Assembly: GCA_021464245.1 (NCBI GenBank)
Contig: JADCRB010000016.1
Span: forward strand, 8,313,674-8,377,673
Source of the DNA: Carallia brachiata
Taxonomy: Eukaryota; Streptophyta; Magnoliopsida; Malpighiales; Rhizophoraceae
DNA: 64,000 nt
Direction: 5' to 3'
Below, piece after piece: positions 36,213 to 49,423 of this stretch. The notes under the pieces are model-generated. The model saw only the letters and a list, made by a program, of their open reading frames with translations, was not told the origin of the DNA and made no database searches. Each line of letters begins with the position of its first letter. Position 1 is the first letter of the stretch. The position numbers and the translations under genes were made by a program.

Positions 36213-38499
36213 GACTAGGGTTTTGCTGGGGTTTTCAATTTTATGGCGGAGAAATGAGGTTAGGAGATAAAAGAATTGTGGAGATATGAAGAGACAGGCA
36301 AAGGGATTTCGTTTCCATGAGGAAAATTTCGGAGGGCTGAAGAGAATTTAAATTGTGGCCCCAAACGTCAAGGATAATTAGAAAAAAATAAATAAAAAGT
36401 CTGGAGAATTGGGCCTTTTTAGTGGAGAACGATTCTTACACTAAACTACTAAAATCTCGTTTAGTAATGATTTTATTTTTTATTTATTATTTAATTTTTA
36501 CAAAATATCAAAAAATGTGTTAACAAAAAAATAAAACATAAAAATAAAAAATTAACAGCATTTCCAACGCATCCTAAAAAAGTAAATTCTCAATTCTTAT
36601 CTGAATCATATCCCCTCCTCTCTTTATGCATGCCGACAAATAGTTGTTTGATTTTGTTGTTCATTGTTGTCGTTAAAATTAAAAAAGAGCACAAAATCAT
36701 ATTCCGTTAAATTTTTTGCTTTATTGTTGTTGCGGATATATCTGTCAAACAACTGTTGATTAAAAAAATAAGATAAAATTATTTTTATTTTTATCAATAA
36801 TTAATAAATAATAAAATTATAAATTTGCCCTTAATTAAAAGAAACGACACCATGGTAAAGGTGGCGGTGCAATCGACGAGGAGGTGCTATAGTAGGACAG
36901 CAAGTATTTTCAGGTATAAAGAGAATAATTTATGGCCAATAGAAATGGGTATTGCACGAACTCTCCCTGTCGACAATGACGCTATTTTTCCTGTCCAAAA
37001 AAACAACAACGAAGTTTTTTTCTTTTTTTTTTTTAACTTTCTCTTTATAAAATGAAGAATAAATTAACATTCATTTATTCATAAATTTTTTAAAAAATTA
37101 GATAGTTTTGCACCAATAGATTTCTAATTAAAGTAATATTATTTACAGAGATATAGTCTTTTCTTTTTTTTTCCTTATATATTTATAGTGTATAGAGGTT
37201 ATTAGACCGTAAAAATAATAATATATTTTAGCACAATTTTTTGTGTAGTAAAAATAATATTTTAAAAAAATAATAATATTTATTATAAATTATAATTAAT
37301 TTTTAATTCACATATTCAATAAATTTTTATTTATAAATATATAAGACACATGTTTATTAAGATCAATTTTTATTAATTAATGGTTAAAAAATTATTTATT
37401 ATAATAAAATTAAAATAAAATATCTAAAATGTCACTTTATTGTGTAATTAACAACAATTATAATTAATATAACTAAATACTGTAATTTCATTATATTTAT
37501 TAGTAACAACAATTAATAACAATAAAATTAAGTACGCTCCTTAATGATAACAAAAAAAGAAAAAGAGTAAATTCTTGAGATTTGAATATTTTTGTGAGGA
37601 TTAGAATTTATGATCTCATGATAATGAATTTTTTATTCTAAAAAAAAGATAATGAATTTTTTAATTATTAGATTATACGGATCGCTTGTTTATTCGAAAA
37701 CGAAACAGTTTTCTGGGAAGCCAAAAAGATGGAAACTTTTGCTTATTCTTGGCTCTTGATCAGTCGCAAAATTTGTGGTATCGAATGCATAAAGAGGATT
37801 TTGGATTTTTGAACAGTAATGTTGATTCATTGATTTTTCTTGATTATTGGTTATAAAAATGTGGGTCGGTGAAATCTATTTTGACACATATTTTTTTTTA
37901 GTGAGTATAATTTATTTATAATTTTATATTATATAATAAATAAAATTAATTTAAAATAAAAAATTAAATTTTATAATATTAAATTATAAATAAATTTTAT
38001 TCACTAAAAAATAAGATACAATTAACGAGTGCTTATGAACAGGCACTCTTTATACGAGCCCCACGAGTGGGGGCTGCGGGGCATGGAACATTGGAATCAA
38101 TTTAGTTGCCTTACTTGATTTTTATTTATTTGAAAAATGGTGGAAAAAAAAAAAGAATTGTCTATGAAATGTAAAAGAGCACCGTTTGTGCATCGGATGG
38201 GTCAACCGGACAGCAATCGGACAAATTTATCTGGATGCCCTGCAACATACAACTAGATATTTTTTAAATGTAATTGTATTGATTCTTTTAAAAATATATT
38301 GTTTAAAAAAATTATAAAATTAAAATTTAAAATTAAATAGTTATTATTCAAAAATTTAAAATGTAGATATTACATAATATAAGTTAAAACAAAAAAAAAA
38401 TTCGTTTTTCTTTAAAAAAAATTTTTCTTAAAAAAATAAATCAGGTTTTATTAAAAAAATAAAACCAATTGCATTTTGTAATAAGATTCCGATCTAAAT
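36213..38499. other. AT-rich spacer, no gene seen
   Basis: 36455-36580 has degenerate inverted ends (left CTCGTTTAGTAATG, right CAGCATTTCCAACGCATCC) resembling the end sequence of the element at 17861, so it may be a small decayed relative. The rest is AT-rich with no conserved frame. Confidence 0.4.
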
Positions 38500-38513
38500 T
38501 TCTAGTGCACAAT

Positions 38514-38709
38514 CTTTTTTTTTTTTTTAGTTTAGACCGCCCAGTATCCAGCCTCTTGAACTGACTAATTTGAACCGACCCGAATAAGACTCCGAAGGGC
38601 GGTAAAGGTCTCCCAGCAGGTATTTAACACGGCTGCATTTTAAAGATCGAAATCAAGACCTTTGATTAAGTGAAATCAGACTCTTACCATCTGAACCAAC
38701 ACCTGTTAG
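38514..38709 (-). mobile_element. SINE, first of two adjacent insertions
   Basis: Read on the minus strand it starts GGTGTTGGTTCAGATGGTAA (A-box-like GGTAAGAG). It has a decayed B-box in GGTCTTGATTTCGATC about 30 bp later, continues through a GC-richer body, and ends in an A run (T run at about 38515-38529 on the plus strand). It is flanked by TTCTAGTGCACAAT (38500-38513) and TTCTAATATACAAT (38710-38723), 11 of 14 identical, as expected for an aged target duplication. No coding capacity. Confidence 0.7.
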
Positions 38710-38723
38710 TTCTAATATACAAT

Positions 38724-38927
38724 TTTTTTTATTTTTTTTTTATCTTTAACCGGGGTATCCACCGTCATTCACGATAACTAATCTCCTAACTGATTTGCAG
38801 CTACCTCGAAAGGTAGAACAGCTGACCCAAGATTTTAAAGTTACTTCATACCCAAAGTCAAAAATCAAACTCCTAACCTTTGGTTAAGAATAGATAAATC
38901 TTTTTTATTCAATCACACCCCTTGAGT
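38724..38927 (-). mobile_element. SINE, second of two adjacent insertions
   Basis: On the minus strand it reads GGGGTGTGATTGAA..., with a B-box-like GGTTAGGAGTTTGATTTTT close to the tRNA pattern GGTTGGGAGTTCGATTCC, a unique body, and an A-rich tail (T/A run at about 38724-38741 plus). Flanks TTCTAATATACAAT (38710-38723) and TTCTAATATATAAT (38928-38941) agree at 13 of 14 bases. Its body differs from its neighbour's, so it belongs to another family or subfamily. Confidence 0.7.
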
Positions 38928-38941
38928 TTCTAATATATAAT

Positions 38942-41461
38942 CTTTGTAGAATGAAAAAAATACCAATGGTACGCCACGAAGTATTAGACCCAACAAATTT
39001 ATCTCACGGCAATAAACGACGTTTTTTTGTCCGAGGCCTAATAAACGAGCTTTTTTTGGGTCCAAAAACACAGATAGATATTATAGTCCTTTTGGTTCCA
39101 CAGGAGGCTATAGGAGAGATTGAGAAATACCGGATCCATTAGGACCTGGAATTATGCTGATTTGGATGCTAATGCTTGTTGGGCCAGGCTAAGAGAAGTT
39201 CTCGTTGTAAGTGGGCTGGACTTGGGTTTTGGACACAACATTTAGCCTTTTAGTACCCACTTAAAGTCAGCTTAGCACCAATTTTTGACCGAAACTTATC
39301 ACCAATTTGCAATTGTGTGAATTGAATATTCAATATTTTAAGTGAAAGACGAATGGCATATTAATAACTTACAAATTTGCCCAAAAAAAAAGGATTCCTG
39401 ATTATAAAAAAATATTTAGTAATTGAGTTCATGTCTAGTAGAATTATATTTTATTGAGACGAGAAAAATGATTAGAGTAAAATTATGTAAATATGTTTAA
39501 TAAAATATTCAAAAGATACATAATTAATTTAATAATATTTAATATTTTATTTTTTTATAATTTAATATATTTTTTATAATTTATTAATTCAAATAACTGT
39601 ATTTACTATGTATTCACAATTATATTGTTATCTATATTTTTACAAACGACTATGAAACAGCTGACACCGCAAACAAGGGATTCAATTCAAAAAGTAGAGA
39701 ACGAACGCAGATTGGAAATGGACATTTGCAACACTTGGCACTGTGCTTCTGACGCAAACCACCTTGGTAACTTGTGTGTTTACAAGTCTGCTTCTCCTAC
39801 AGAAAATAGGAGGTTCCATCTCCCAATCATTCATATTCAGAATCTTGTTTAAAATAATTCATTATATTTATTATTACTTAGTGTTAATTTATTATTACTT
39901 AGTGTTATAAATTAACACTAAGTAATAATAAAACAAATATGTTGTTCATCAAATTATATCTAATAAATTATCTTTTTATTTTTAAAAAATTGTAATATTT
40001 CAACGACATATTACTTTGATTATATTTAAACAATCTCATTTTAATCTTATTTAAATAATTTTATTAAGTATTTTTTCATTCTAAAATAGTCTTCTAATAC
40101 ACCATCATTGCACTAAGAACTTATGTACAAAATGAAAAATTAAATTATTATAGTCTCTCATTGATTCAATCTAGGAAAACTCAAAATGATATGATCCATG
40201 ATCTCCGGGATTCTTTGGCTGTAAGCACGATGTCATGGTAAACTTAAAGTAAACGCAGCTCTAAAATTTGTTTTTTAAAAAGAGTTTTGATATTGGTCTT
40301 TTTCATGTGTGCACCAATTAATTGGGGCTTTCCAGTGCTGAAGGACAAATAGGTTGTTTATGCCAAGACAAGAAACTTCCAGTGGCAACACAAAATTTGT
40401 AGCAACAGACTGTCCCAAGTTGGCAATGGCAATTTTTCATGAACAGTGTAAAAATTCTGGTGAGTCATTGATTGCTTGCAATGGATAACACTCCCACAAT
40501 CTGCAAAAATATTTAGATGTACAAAACCTCACTCTTATTATTCACCAAAAAAACTATTTTCGTAATGAGTAATATTTTCGGTACACAAAAATTCACCTTT
40601 CTATCATAGACCAGTGTGTATGGATAAAAATATGGTAAACCGTCCACAAATTGTGGGTTGTGGGACCTGTCCAAATGTGTTAATGCACCGTGTCCCGTAT
40701 GCTTTGGATTTCTGGATGAGAAGTAACCATAATGTGTTAACAACGGACGGGGTTGGGAGAATGCAGATGCGACTCAGTTATTCTGTGTGTATATTACTTG
40801 TAAATCTATTGATATTAATTTTAATTATAAGTTTTATAAATTTTTAATTTTTTTAATAATTTATTATATATAATACTGCTAAAATTTACATACAACAAAA
40901 TTATAAAACAATTATGCGAAAAAAAAAGTAATTACGTCTCTCCCCTTATCTCCTAATTATCGTGTTCATATAATAATACTCAACAAAGCAATCAAGGACT
41001 CAAGCTCTCCAAATTTTCATGTTTTTGACGAGACAGCCTTGAGCTTGTTCACATATATATACTCATACACCAGGCTCGACCAAGGCCTAATATGAGCAAA
41101 CTTATTTTTGACCTATACCCTGCTCGATTTTATGTTCAGGGCTTACTCTCTTTTCATGAGCAAAGGCCAAAATGCAGATTGAGTTGACTTATAAAAATCA
41201 TAAAAATATCAAGCATTGAGTTGAACCCACAGAAAATTTATAACTATCAAGTCTAAATCATGAAATAAATGACACATATGACCCACTGGGCCACAAAAAT
41301 ACTCGTCCAAACCCAACAATTTTGTGAGAGGGGGTAAGATTGAGATAACAGACTTATAATCCCACTAAAAGACCAAGTTGTGAAATACTTTTTGGATGTA
41401 TAATCATGAGTACTTGGTAGATATATAGTAATTTAAATGTTTAAATTATGAAAGATAGATT
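38942..41461. other. AT-rich spacer, no gene seen
   Basis: Short open frames (for example 38951-39142 and 40614-40847, plus) lack recognisable motifs. The only structured item is the palindrome at 39866-39932. Confidence 0.45.
39866..39932. repeat. Tandem plus inverted repeat (hairpin)
   Basis: TTTATTATTACTTAGTGTTA occurs twice in direct order, and its perfect complement follows within a few bases. The second direct copy and the inverted copy form a 20-bp stem with a loop of about 4 nt. Confidence 0.85.
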
Positions 41462-41851
41462 GAATTTTTTTTAAAAAAAGTTAATATACAAAAGTATTAC
41501 TAATTTTATTTAAAATAAAAAATTTAATACTAACTTTAAAAAGAAATAAATTTACCACTAATTTTACTTAAAGTAATAAATCTAACACGCTGAGAAATTT
41601 TTTAAATATAATTTATCTATTTTGATGATATATAACTAACTTATATGATTATTATATTATCGAAACAGATATATTTTCATAAATCTGTTATCGAAACTGA
41701 CAGATTCTATTTATATAAAATCATTACACAGTAGATTTGTTACTTTAAATAAAATTTATGTTAGATTTGTTACTTTTTAAAGTTGGTGATAGATTTGTTA
41801 TTTTAAGTAAAATTAGTGATAATTTTACATATTAACCCAATAAAAAAAATC
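41462..41851. mobile_element. Fold-back MITE
   Basis: The two halves are imperfect complements: GTTAATATACAAAAG...ACTAATTTTATTTAAA on the left and, complemented, GTTAATATGTAAAAT...ACTAATTTTACTTAAA on the right. Shared inner blocks are AACTTTAAAAAG and AAATCTAACA. It is AT-rich throughout, with no coding potential. The outer ends are approximate. Confidence 0.6.
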
Positions 41852-43872
41852 ATTAAATATTATTAAATTAATTATATGACTCTCATGTGAGTGTATTCAC
41901 ATAATTTTGCTCAACAAAATTAAGGTATGTGATATGTGCTTTTGGTTCTGACCTTATCGGGTATCTCAACATAACTCAGTTGGTGTCATGTGTCCGGTGG
42001 ACTTTTGGTTTATAGTGGTTAGGCTGATGTATTGCAACATATACAGCTAAGATGGAACAAAAGAAATTGGAGTAAAATGTTTGTTTAATTGTAATAAGAT
42101 CCCTTGAAATAAAAATTGCAGACAAGAGAGAAGCAAAACTGATATATAAAATTTGCCCTGAGAGCTGTGCATTTTGGTCCTGCTTGCACTTATCCACAGA
42201 CCAGGAGACACCCCACCCCATATGAAACCATTTGACCTAAATAACAATACATCCATACACTGAATCCAGTGGTAATGGAGATATAAAAATAAATAAGACT
42301 CTCTTAAACTAATCACCGCAACAACATGGAACTTTCTTTTATTGTTGGTGTAATAGTGTCTTGCTAACTACTGGAACAACAATGTTACATAATTAGCTTT
42401 GAGGTTTTGGTGAGGTGCTTATGGTCGGTGGCTCCAAATTTATTTGGCCAATGCATATGTTTGTCCTTGATGCAAAGGCTTCCAAACTCTGCACATGGGA
42501 CCAAAAATCATTGGTCCAAGTGGAAGCAAATCATCAGTCATGCATAGGTAATACCTTATGAGGTGCATAAACTACTTTTTTTTTTTTTTTTTTGAAAAAT
42601 CAAATAATTCATACATTTGTCCTTCCTAAATCTTATAATGTAGGAGTCTCGTAGTTCTTTAATTCTAATTAACTAGAGGAATAATATAATAGCTGGTGTT
42701 TGATAAGGAGAACATGGTCTATTTAGGACTACACCTAAAGTCCTTCCAATTTTAATTCATTATTGCTTTCAATTTTTTCGTAAGTCAGTCTCTGAGTAGA
42801 TATTTTAGTAACTAAATATCTAAATTCAGATCCAAGGGAAACTTTATGGAATGGGAGAAGATTACTATTTGTTTTTTAGATAATAATCCAATCTCTCTCT
42901 TAATGGGAAAAGAAATTATAAACTGATTATTAGATGCTTGAAGGAAAACGACGTGTAGTTGGCAACCACCAGAAATTTGGCTCCTACATGGATGCTCCCT
43001 GACTTGTTTAATGGAGTGCACGTTTATTATTCATAGAATCATAGTAAATTGTCCACTTTTAAATTGGAAAATATGTTAAGGTTAAAGGGTAAATTCTTGT
43101 CAATATATCTTCTACTCCAATCACAAGATTTCATTAATATCAATCACATAAGTTTGTTTAGATAACCACTGACTTTTTTGACCGGGGAAAGAGGCCAGTG
43201 AAAAGGTGGGGGTTCGAATATTGATATCAATAATGTTGAATTGAAGGAAAACACTTTTGAAAATGTCAATCCTACCTCCCTCGTCTCCCTCTCTTTGGGT
43301 ATAAGGGCTCTAGATAGATTACAAAAAAAAAAATCATTAATGCAATTTTATTTTTAGTTCTTTGGTACATTGCATTAATGATTTAGTTGCTCTATCATAA
43401 GACCATTTGATTAATGGAAGATCACAGATGTGGATATAAATAAAGCAGGGATTTCTTGCATTACTGTTAATCGGCAGTGGCAGTGTTGAATTGAAGGAGA
43501 ACACTTCTGAAAATTAGAAGAATGTGGGGAGATGGAGAGCCCCAAACAGAATTAAAGTTCTATAAGTTTTCCATCACATTTTGCCTTGCTACCATAAGTT
43601 ACAGTTCCACTGTAGCCAATAATTCAAAACAAAAGTCTTAAGGACCGTCACTGTCAAACTATTTAAAACCACGGGCACAACATCACTGAAGAAGAAGAAA
43701 GATGAAAATATTGAGATGATCATGGTGAAAAATGTGCTGTGACACATGAAACAAGTGGAAGGAATTTATTCACATATTTCATCATTGCTCTCACATTAGA
43801 TACAATGCAAGGTTTTGATAAAACCCCTCAAGATAAGTTGCCAATGATGCTCTAGGCCAAATAATTTGCACC
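41852..43872. other. Spacer downstream of AHP gene
   Basis: No gene seen. GTTGAATTGAAGGA(A/G)AACAC occurs at about 43232 and again at about 43483, a short direct repeat 250 bp apart. Confidence 0.45.
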
Positions 43873-45009
43873 TCATTGCATTGGAAAAGGAATTGACCCT
43901 CCAGCAGCCAAAACCTGTCTCTCAAGCTGCAACAATCGAAAGCAACATTATAGATTACAATTGTAAAAGTGGGGGAAAGAAAATTCCAATACTGCAACAT
44001 AGTGCAACTTCTGGACAGTTTTTTTTTCACTCCTGATGTTCTCTTACCTTGAAGAGAGTTTCAAGCTTAGTTTTCACTAGGGAATACTCATGCCTCAATT
44101 GCTGCAGACATTTTTGGCACCTACAAAAGGCCAGTTTGCCATCAGAACATTAAACTGACTTCAATGATTAGCTGAATAATTTTTATGATCATGAGTTGTG
44201 AGGAACATTACCCTTCAACATTTCGCTCATCACAGCAGTTGCGAAATGCAATGCAGACTTTCTGAACTCTCTGAGCCCCAATGCTGTCATTTTTAAGGCC
44301 CTTTTAGATGAGAAACAATTGATGGAGGAAACATTAACCAGAACCAAATTTGCCTATGATAAGAAATTTATACAAACTTGAAACTGATGTTCCAGATTAT
44401 CTTGAAAAATCAGGCTTTCACATCTGAGTTCAAGCCCATCTTAACAAGGCGGACGGATGAATGAGTTCTGAATCATGAATTTTAATCCTGTCAACAAGGA
44501 AAATGCAGACAGATGAGTAAATACCTTGAGCTGCTACCCTTTATCTGGTGAACATGGGCATCCACCTTTTTGAAGTCTATGTTTTGCTGGTCTCTGTAGC
44601 AATAGAAAAAATGATGATCCAACTTTACTAGGACGCTGAAATTTACAGAAAACTCCAAAAAGAAGTGTCAAAATATATGTGCTACTTACAAAGCATTGGC
44701 CAGTTCATTGAGAAGCCTCTCAGCATCTTCAAAGAAAAGGGATACCACTTCAACCACAAAATCTGGGTTGCTCTCATCTTGCAGTTGCTGAAGTTGGTTG
44801 AACTGATCATCCAAAAATCCCTTCCCACACACAAAAAACTCATTGTCAATAAACCAGATAGATGATAAAAAAACACATGGTAGATACACAAAGGAAACAA
44901 GACCAAGCAAAACCATGAGCTTCTGCTTCTACACCAAAAAACTGACCTCATGAAAGAGTGAGGCAGTGTATTCAACTAACTGCCTTTTCAACTCAACCAC
45001 ACCATCCAT
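43873..45009 (-). CDS. AHP: Histidine-containing phosphotransfer protein (AHP)
   Basis: It relays phosphate from cytokinin-receptor histidine kinases to nuclear response regulators. Six exons on the minus strand: 45009-44947, 44820-44690, 44593-44525, 44283-44212, 44120-44048 and 43926-43873. All junctions are GT-AG and in phase; the sum is 462 nt, 153 aa, the usual AHP length. It starts MDGVVELKRQLVEYTASLFH. The helical HPt domain holds GFLDDQFNQLQQLQDESNPD and the phosphorylation site HVHQIKGSSSSIGAQRV, with the acceptor expected at His80. The C-terminus is LERQVLAAGGSIPFPMQ. The acceptor His is present, so this is a true AHP rather than a pseudo-HPt such as AHP6, which has Asn there. It looks nearest to the Arabidopsis AHP1-type proteins. 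Intact. Confidence 0.96.
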
Positions 45010-48000
45010 TGTAGCTTTTCTTTGCCTCTCTTTGGTCACTTGCAGGTCTTATATGTAGAAATACTTCTTTGAAAAAGTGCAAGACCAAGAAAAGGATTTG
45101 ATGACTTTTCTTATTATATGGTGTTCTTGCCTAAAGATTCTTGCCTTTACGTTGGACTTTCTGAACATAATTAATAGAGAATGTGAAGTCACTCTTTGTG
45201 GTCTTTATTTTCTCTCCTCTGGGTTAGTGCTTCTTTCCATTTTCATGCCTTCTCACTCCTACACATCATCCATGATCAAGTGGAAACTCCAAGCATTATT
45301 TATAGACAGAAAAAAGTAGGGATTTCAAATTTTTTTGTTTGAATATTTGCCCAATTTAAAACAAATTCTAAAATTTTTAAAATTATAGTGACATTTTTTT
45401 GTAAAAAAAAGCCCATCTTATTATTTTTTTTGTTTTTTTTTTGACCAAGACTTATTATTTTTTTGTTATAAAAATATCACTATAATTTTAAAAAATAAAA
45501 CATTTGTTTCAATTCACCACAAAAATTCAGGATCCGTACCCAAGTACTTTGTAGACTCACAAGATCCAAAACTCTATGCCATGTATGCACCATTCACTTT
45601 CCATCCTGTTTCCATCAGTAATTCTCCCCCCCCCCCCCTCTCCCCCTACAGACAATATTTTTTCTTAGGAAAACTCACATTCAAATAGTAAGGAAATGGA
45701 GAAGATGGATATTTTACATATAATAATTTGTAATGTTGAAGTTAATCCACACAGGTTCCAAGCTGAATGTGTGATGTGATAAGATGAAAGTGATTTGAGA
45801 TCATGTTACATCTATGTGCTTAAATTTTTATTTTGGCAACATTTGTCTCTTCTAACAGAAACATAGTTGAAGAATTGGTAAAAGACAAAAGGAGTGAAAA
45901 TTCACAATATCTTTCTTCAAAGATCAAGTTGGGATTAATCAAAAGAGATTGGAAGAGCTGTAGTAATTCATCCAAAGCCCATAGGAAAAAACTTTTTGAC
46001 TTCAGTAATTTTAAATATTAACCAAGTGATATAAACAATAAACAATTTAATTAATAAATAAAAATAAAATATTACATAAATAAAATTATATTACTACTTA
46101 CATAATCTTATTCAAGCGCATGTTTAAGCGCATGTTTACTCCTGTGTTAGCTCACCTACTCCCTCATTTCCATGTCTCCTTACTTCTTATCCTTTCACAT
46201 TTCACTCCCATAATTCAAGATTCTTATCCAATTACTATGCTTTTTTTGTTTGCTTGTTGCTGTCTAGGTGCTGCTCTATGATTGGTCAAGGGTATGTCCT
46301 AAAAAAAGACCTTATTTTTCCTGCAGCATTTTTTTTCTCTTCAAGCATGGTGCAAGGGCATTGCCCGCTTCGGTTAGGATGTGAAGTTGAGATGTTTCAT
46401 TTTATACGGCTTGTAATCGTCGTATGTGTTTTTTTTTTTTTTTTGACATCTTTTGGAGAGTTTTTACCTCTCTTCACTAGGGGCAACGAGTTTTTCTTTA
46501 TAATTCAACCCAAGTTAGACTCGAATGTCATGTTACGACGTTTCACTTTTTTTTACTCGGGGAAATGTACTAAAAAAATTATTAAGAAAATTTGGTAATA
46601 TTATTTAAGTAATGATAAAATATTAATAAAATAATAAAAATAATAAAAAATTAAAAATTAATAAATAAAAATAAATTATTAAATATTATTAAATAAATTT
46701 TATCATTATTTAATTATTATTTGAAATTAAGGTAAAATTTGTTTTTAACATGCTGGTATCACATTGAGAGTGGAATCTTTTGGATAACACGTGTCAAATC
46801 TTGAGAGCCTCAAGTGGGGGCAGAGCATATCTTTCATTGATTGCAATAATACTGCAATCAAAACAAGTGTCATACGCTCAAAGGCCACCGTAGGCCACCA
46901 TGCATGGGACATCTACAGAAGGCAGCAGAGAAATTAATTTGTTAGAATTAACGTTGTTTTTAGGCCGTGAAGAGTGAGCTTATATCAATATTATTTCATT
47001 ATGACTCGCAAGATAAAGAGGTGGATTAAGGGATAACGATAGTTTAATAATAATTTAATTTGTGGTCATTTATAATGACTTCGCCTTGAATTTCTTTTGC
47101 TTTCATCCGTTCGAACAAATGAAGTTATGTTAAGGTGTAATTGTAAATTTACGACTTGTTAATACCGTAGTCGAACGTAAAGCTGACTTGTTAAATTTAA
47201 TAGTATTCAGGTACTAGATCTGTCCTTTAAAATTAGTAGAATGAAAATTATTTTAATTTTAATTTATAAATATGATAATTATCATATTCAGGATAAATTT
47301 TTTTTATTATCAGAAAAAAAGATATATATATATATATATATCTAGAAATACAAGATTAAGGCCCTACAGGGTTGAAGCCCATCAATTGGAACACCATTTT
47401 TTGGTCCGTACATTCTCAATCGAGCCATTAGATTGTGTCATTAGTATCTGATGTGAATGAACCCGATGGTTGACAAAGCTCTAACGCAGTGATCCGTATC
47501 CAAAATATATGAAAATCTCATATAATGAGGTTCAAATTTCAATTATGATCCTGGCGTGGATTGCAGGTCTTTTCTCTTTACCCCACTGAAAATGATTTGT
47601 GCTTGTTCTTGAATCCAAAACCTTGGACATCAGAGGACCCCCATACATTGGCTCATATGAGTGCTTTATTGGTCGATAAATTCGAATCTCCATTTCTACT
47701 TGGTTAATTGATTTAGGGGCAGTGTTGGAACATAATTAAAATCACAGTGGTAAAATTAAAGGTACTTGATCAGGGTGGCCCGGTGACATTACCAATCTAA
47801 TGCCTCAAAGTTTTCTATCATTATCAAGAAGAATTTTACTACATAACTTAATTTTAATTACATAATTTATCTAGTGATATCTAATAATTTTTTTACATTA
47901 TCTTTTTTATTTTTTTTAAAAATAACTTTAATCTTCCAACGATGTATATCACTTTAATTATATTTGAAAATCTCGCTAAGTACTTTCCCATCTAGAAATA

Positions 48001-49340
48001 AGCACCATGAAGAGTTAGAAAAGTAAAAAAATTGAATTGGGTTAGCTAATTATGAGTACAGTTTCATTACGTAATTTAATTTTATATAGTAATAAAATAA
48101 TCATATAATTTATTCAACGATACCCAACAGTTTATCTGTTTTTTTATCTAATAGTTCATATCACTCCATTACTATTTACATATTATTACTTAATATTTTG
48201 CTAAGAGTTCAAGCAGCTCATGTGAGCTCCTGGAAAACGGAAATTTTTAATCATGTCAAAAGGGAATTGTACAGTTTTTACTGGTAAGTAATATGGTTAT
48301 GTATGAAGTGTCTAGTGGGGATGTATGCAGTGTCTAAGTGACAAATTTTAGGAGTTTTGAGCAGTCAGGGGACCGCTCTTTTGTGGATGACTTAGCTTCT
48401 TGATTTGATAGGCATCCAAGTGGGGGCCATGCCTTGAAGCAGATTTCTTGCCATTAATAGCAGCTGCCATTGCAGGCCACTAGATTACAAGGACGTGGGA
48501 TGTTTTGAGGGGTATCCAAAGTATGTGACTTGAATGAATGTTCTCACCTGCACATCACAATTTGTCATCTTTCGCCTGTAACACCAACCACCCTCTCTCT
48601 CTTTTTCTCCTTGCCATCAAGCACACATTTTGCGAAATGCAATTGCTAAGCACTGATTTTCACTTTAGTTCAGCCTTCCTCTTAAAACAAGCATTAATTA
48701 AGAGAGATGACTACATTACGAGCAGTCATTGTCGAGAAATAACGTTATAGTTTCACAAAGAATCAAGGAGAGTGGAGATATGAACATAGCATCCTGTTAA
48801 TTGCAGACCTTTCGATGTATAATAATTGTCTTTAAAGAAAACTTACTTTCGGGCCAGTCCCAAATTTGTGGCTGTTGACAGTGTTGAGGAATACAGTACG
48901 CAGCTTACTTACTTTTTCTTTTTCTTTTTTCCTTTTTCCTTTGTTCTTTTGATAATGACAAACTTCACAAAAATTTCTTCACAAAACTTCATAAAATAAC
49001 AGTTAATGACTTGAAATTTAAGGTAAATACTAATTGTATATAGGATTAATTTAAAAAAAGAAAACCAAAATTGTCAAAAATTTATTATCACATCAATAAT
49101 AATATCAATTCATGAAATTAGACTTTCGTGTGATTTATCACTACTGTTTTTTTTTTACAGGGACGGAACAGCTCTGGATGCAATAACTTGACAATCGTGG
49201 TCTTTCCAGACAGCTCAATTGTATTATCTGTCATTGTTTGCAACATGTACATGTGAACTAGAAGAGTGGAAGCCTGGCTATTCAGCGAAACTGATGTGTT
49301 CTGCTAAGACTGGGCAAGTTTTGGTGTAATATTAAAGCTA
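45010..49340. other. Spacer upstream of AHP gene, no gene seen
   Basis: It includes the AHP promoter side, a C-rich run at about 45627-45640, a 14-bp tandem pair AAGCGCATGTTT at about 46114, and a TA run at about 47323-47340. Open frames here (for example 46254-46598) consist of low-complexity hydrophobic sequence and are not convincing. Confidence 0.45.
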
Positions 49341-49343
49341 CCC

Positions 49344-49423
49344 ATTGTGATTTGCAGGTCACAAAGTAGCCTTTTTGTATAAAAAAATGCACGAAATTTT
49401 GTGACCTGCAGATCACACAATTC
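49344..49423. repeat. Short inverted repeat able to form a hairpin
   Basis: ATTGTGATTTGCAGGTCACA at about 49344 is followed, after roughly 30 nt, by TTTGTGACCTGCAGATCACA. The arms pair with one mismatch over the GCAGGTCACAAA core plus a 2-nt bulge further out. It could be a tiny MITE or a small-RNA-type foldback; nothing known matches the arms. Confidence 0.6.

Noticed and set aside
40614..40847. Plus-strand 77-codon frame with several Cys residues
   Set aside because: No signal peptide or spaced cysteine pattern of a plant peptide family, and an equally open frame on the other strand.
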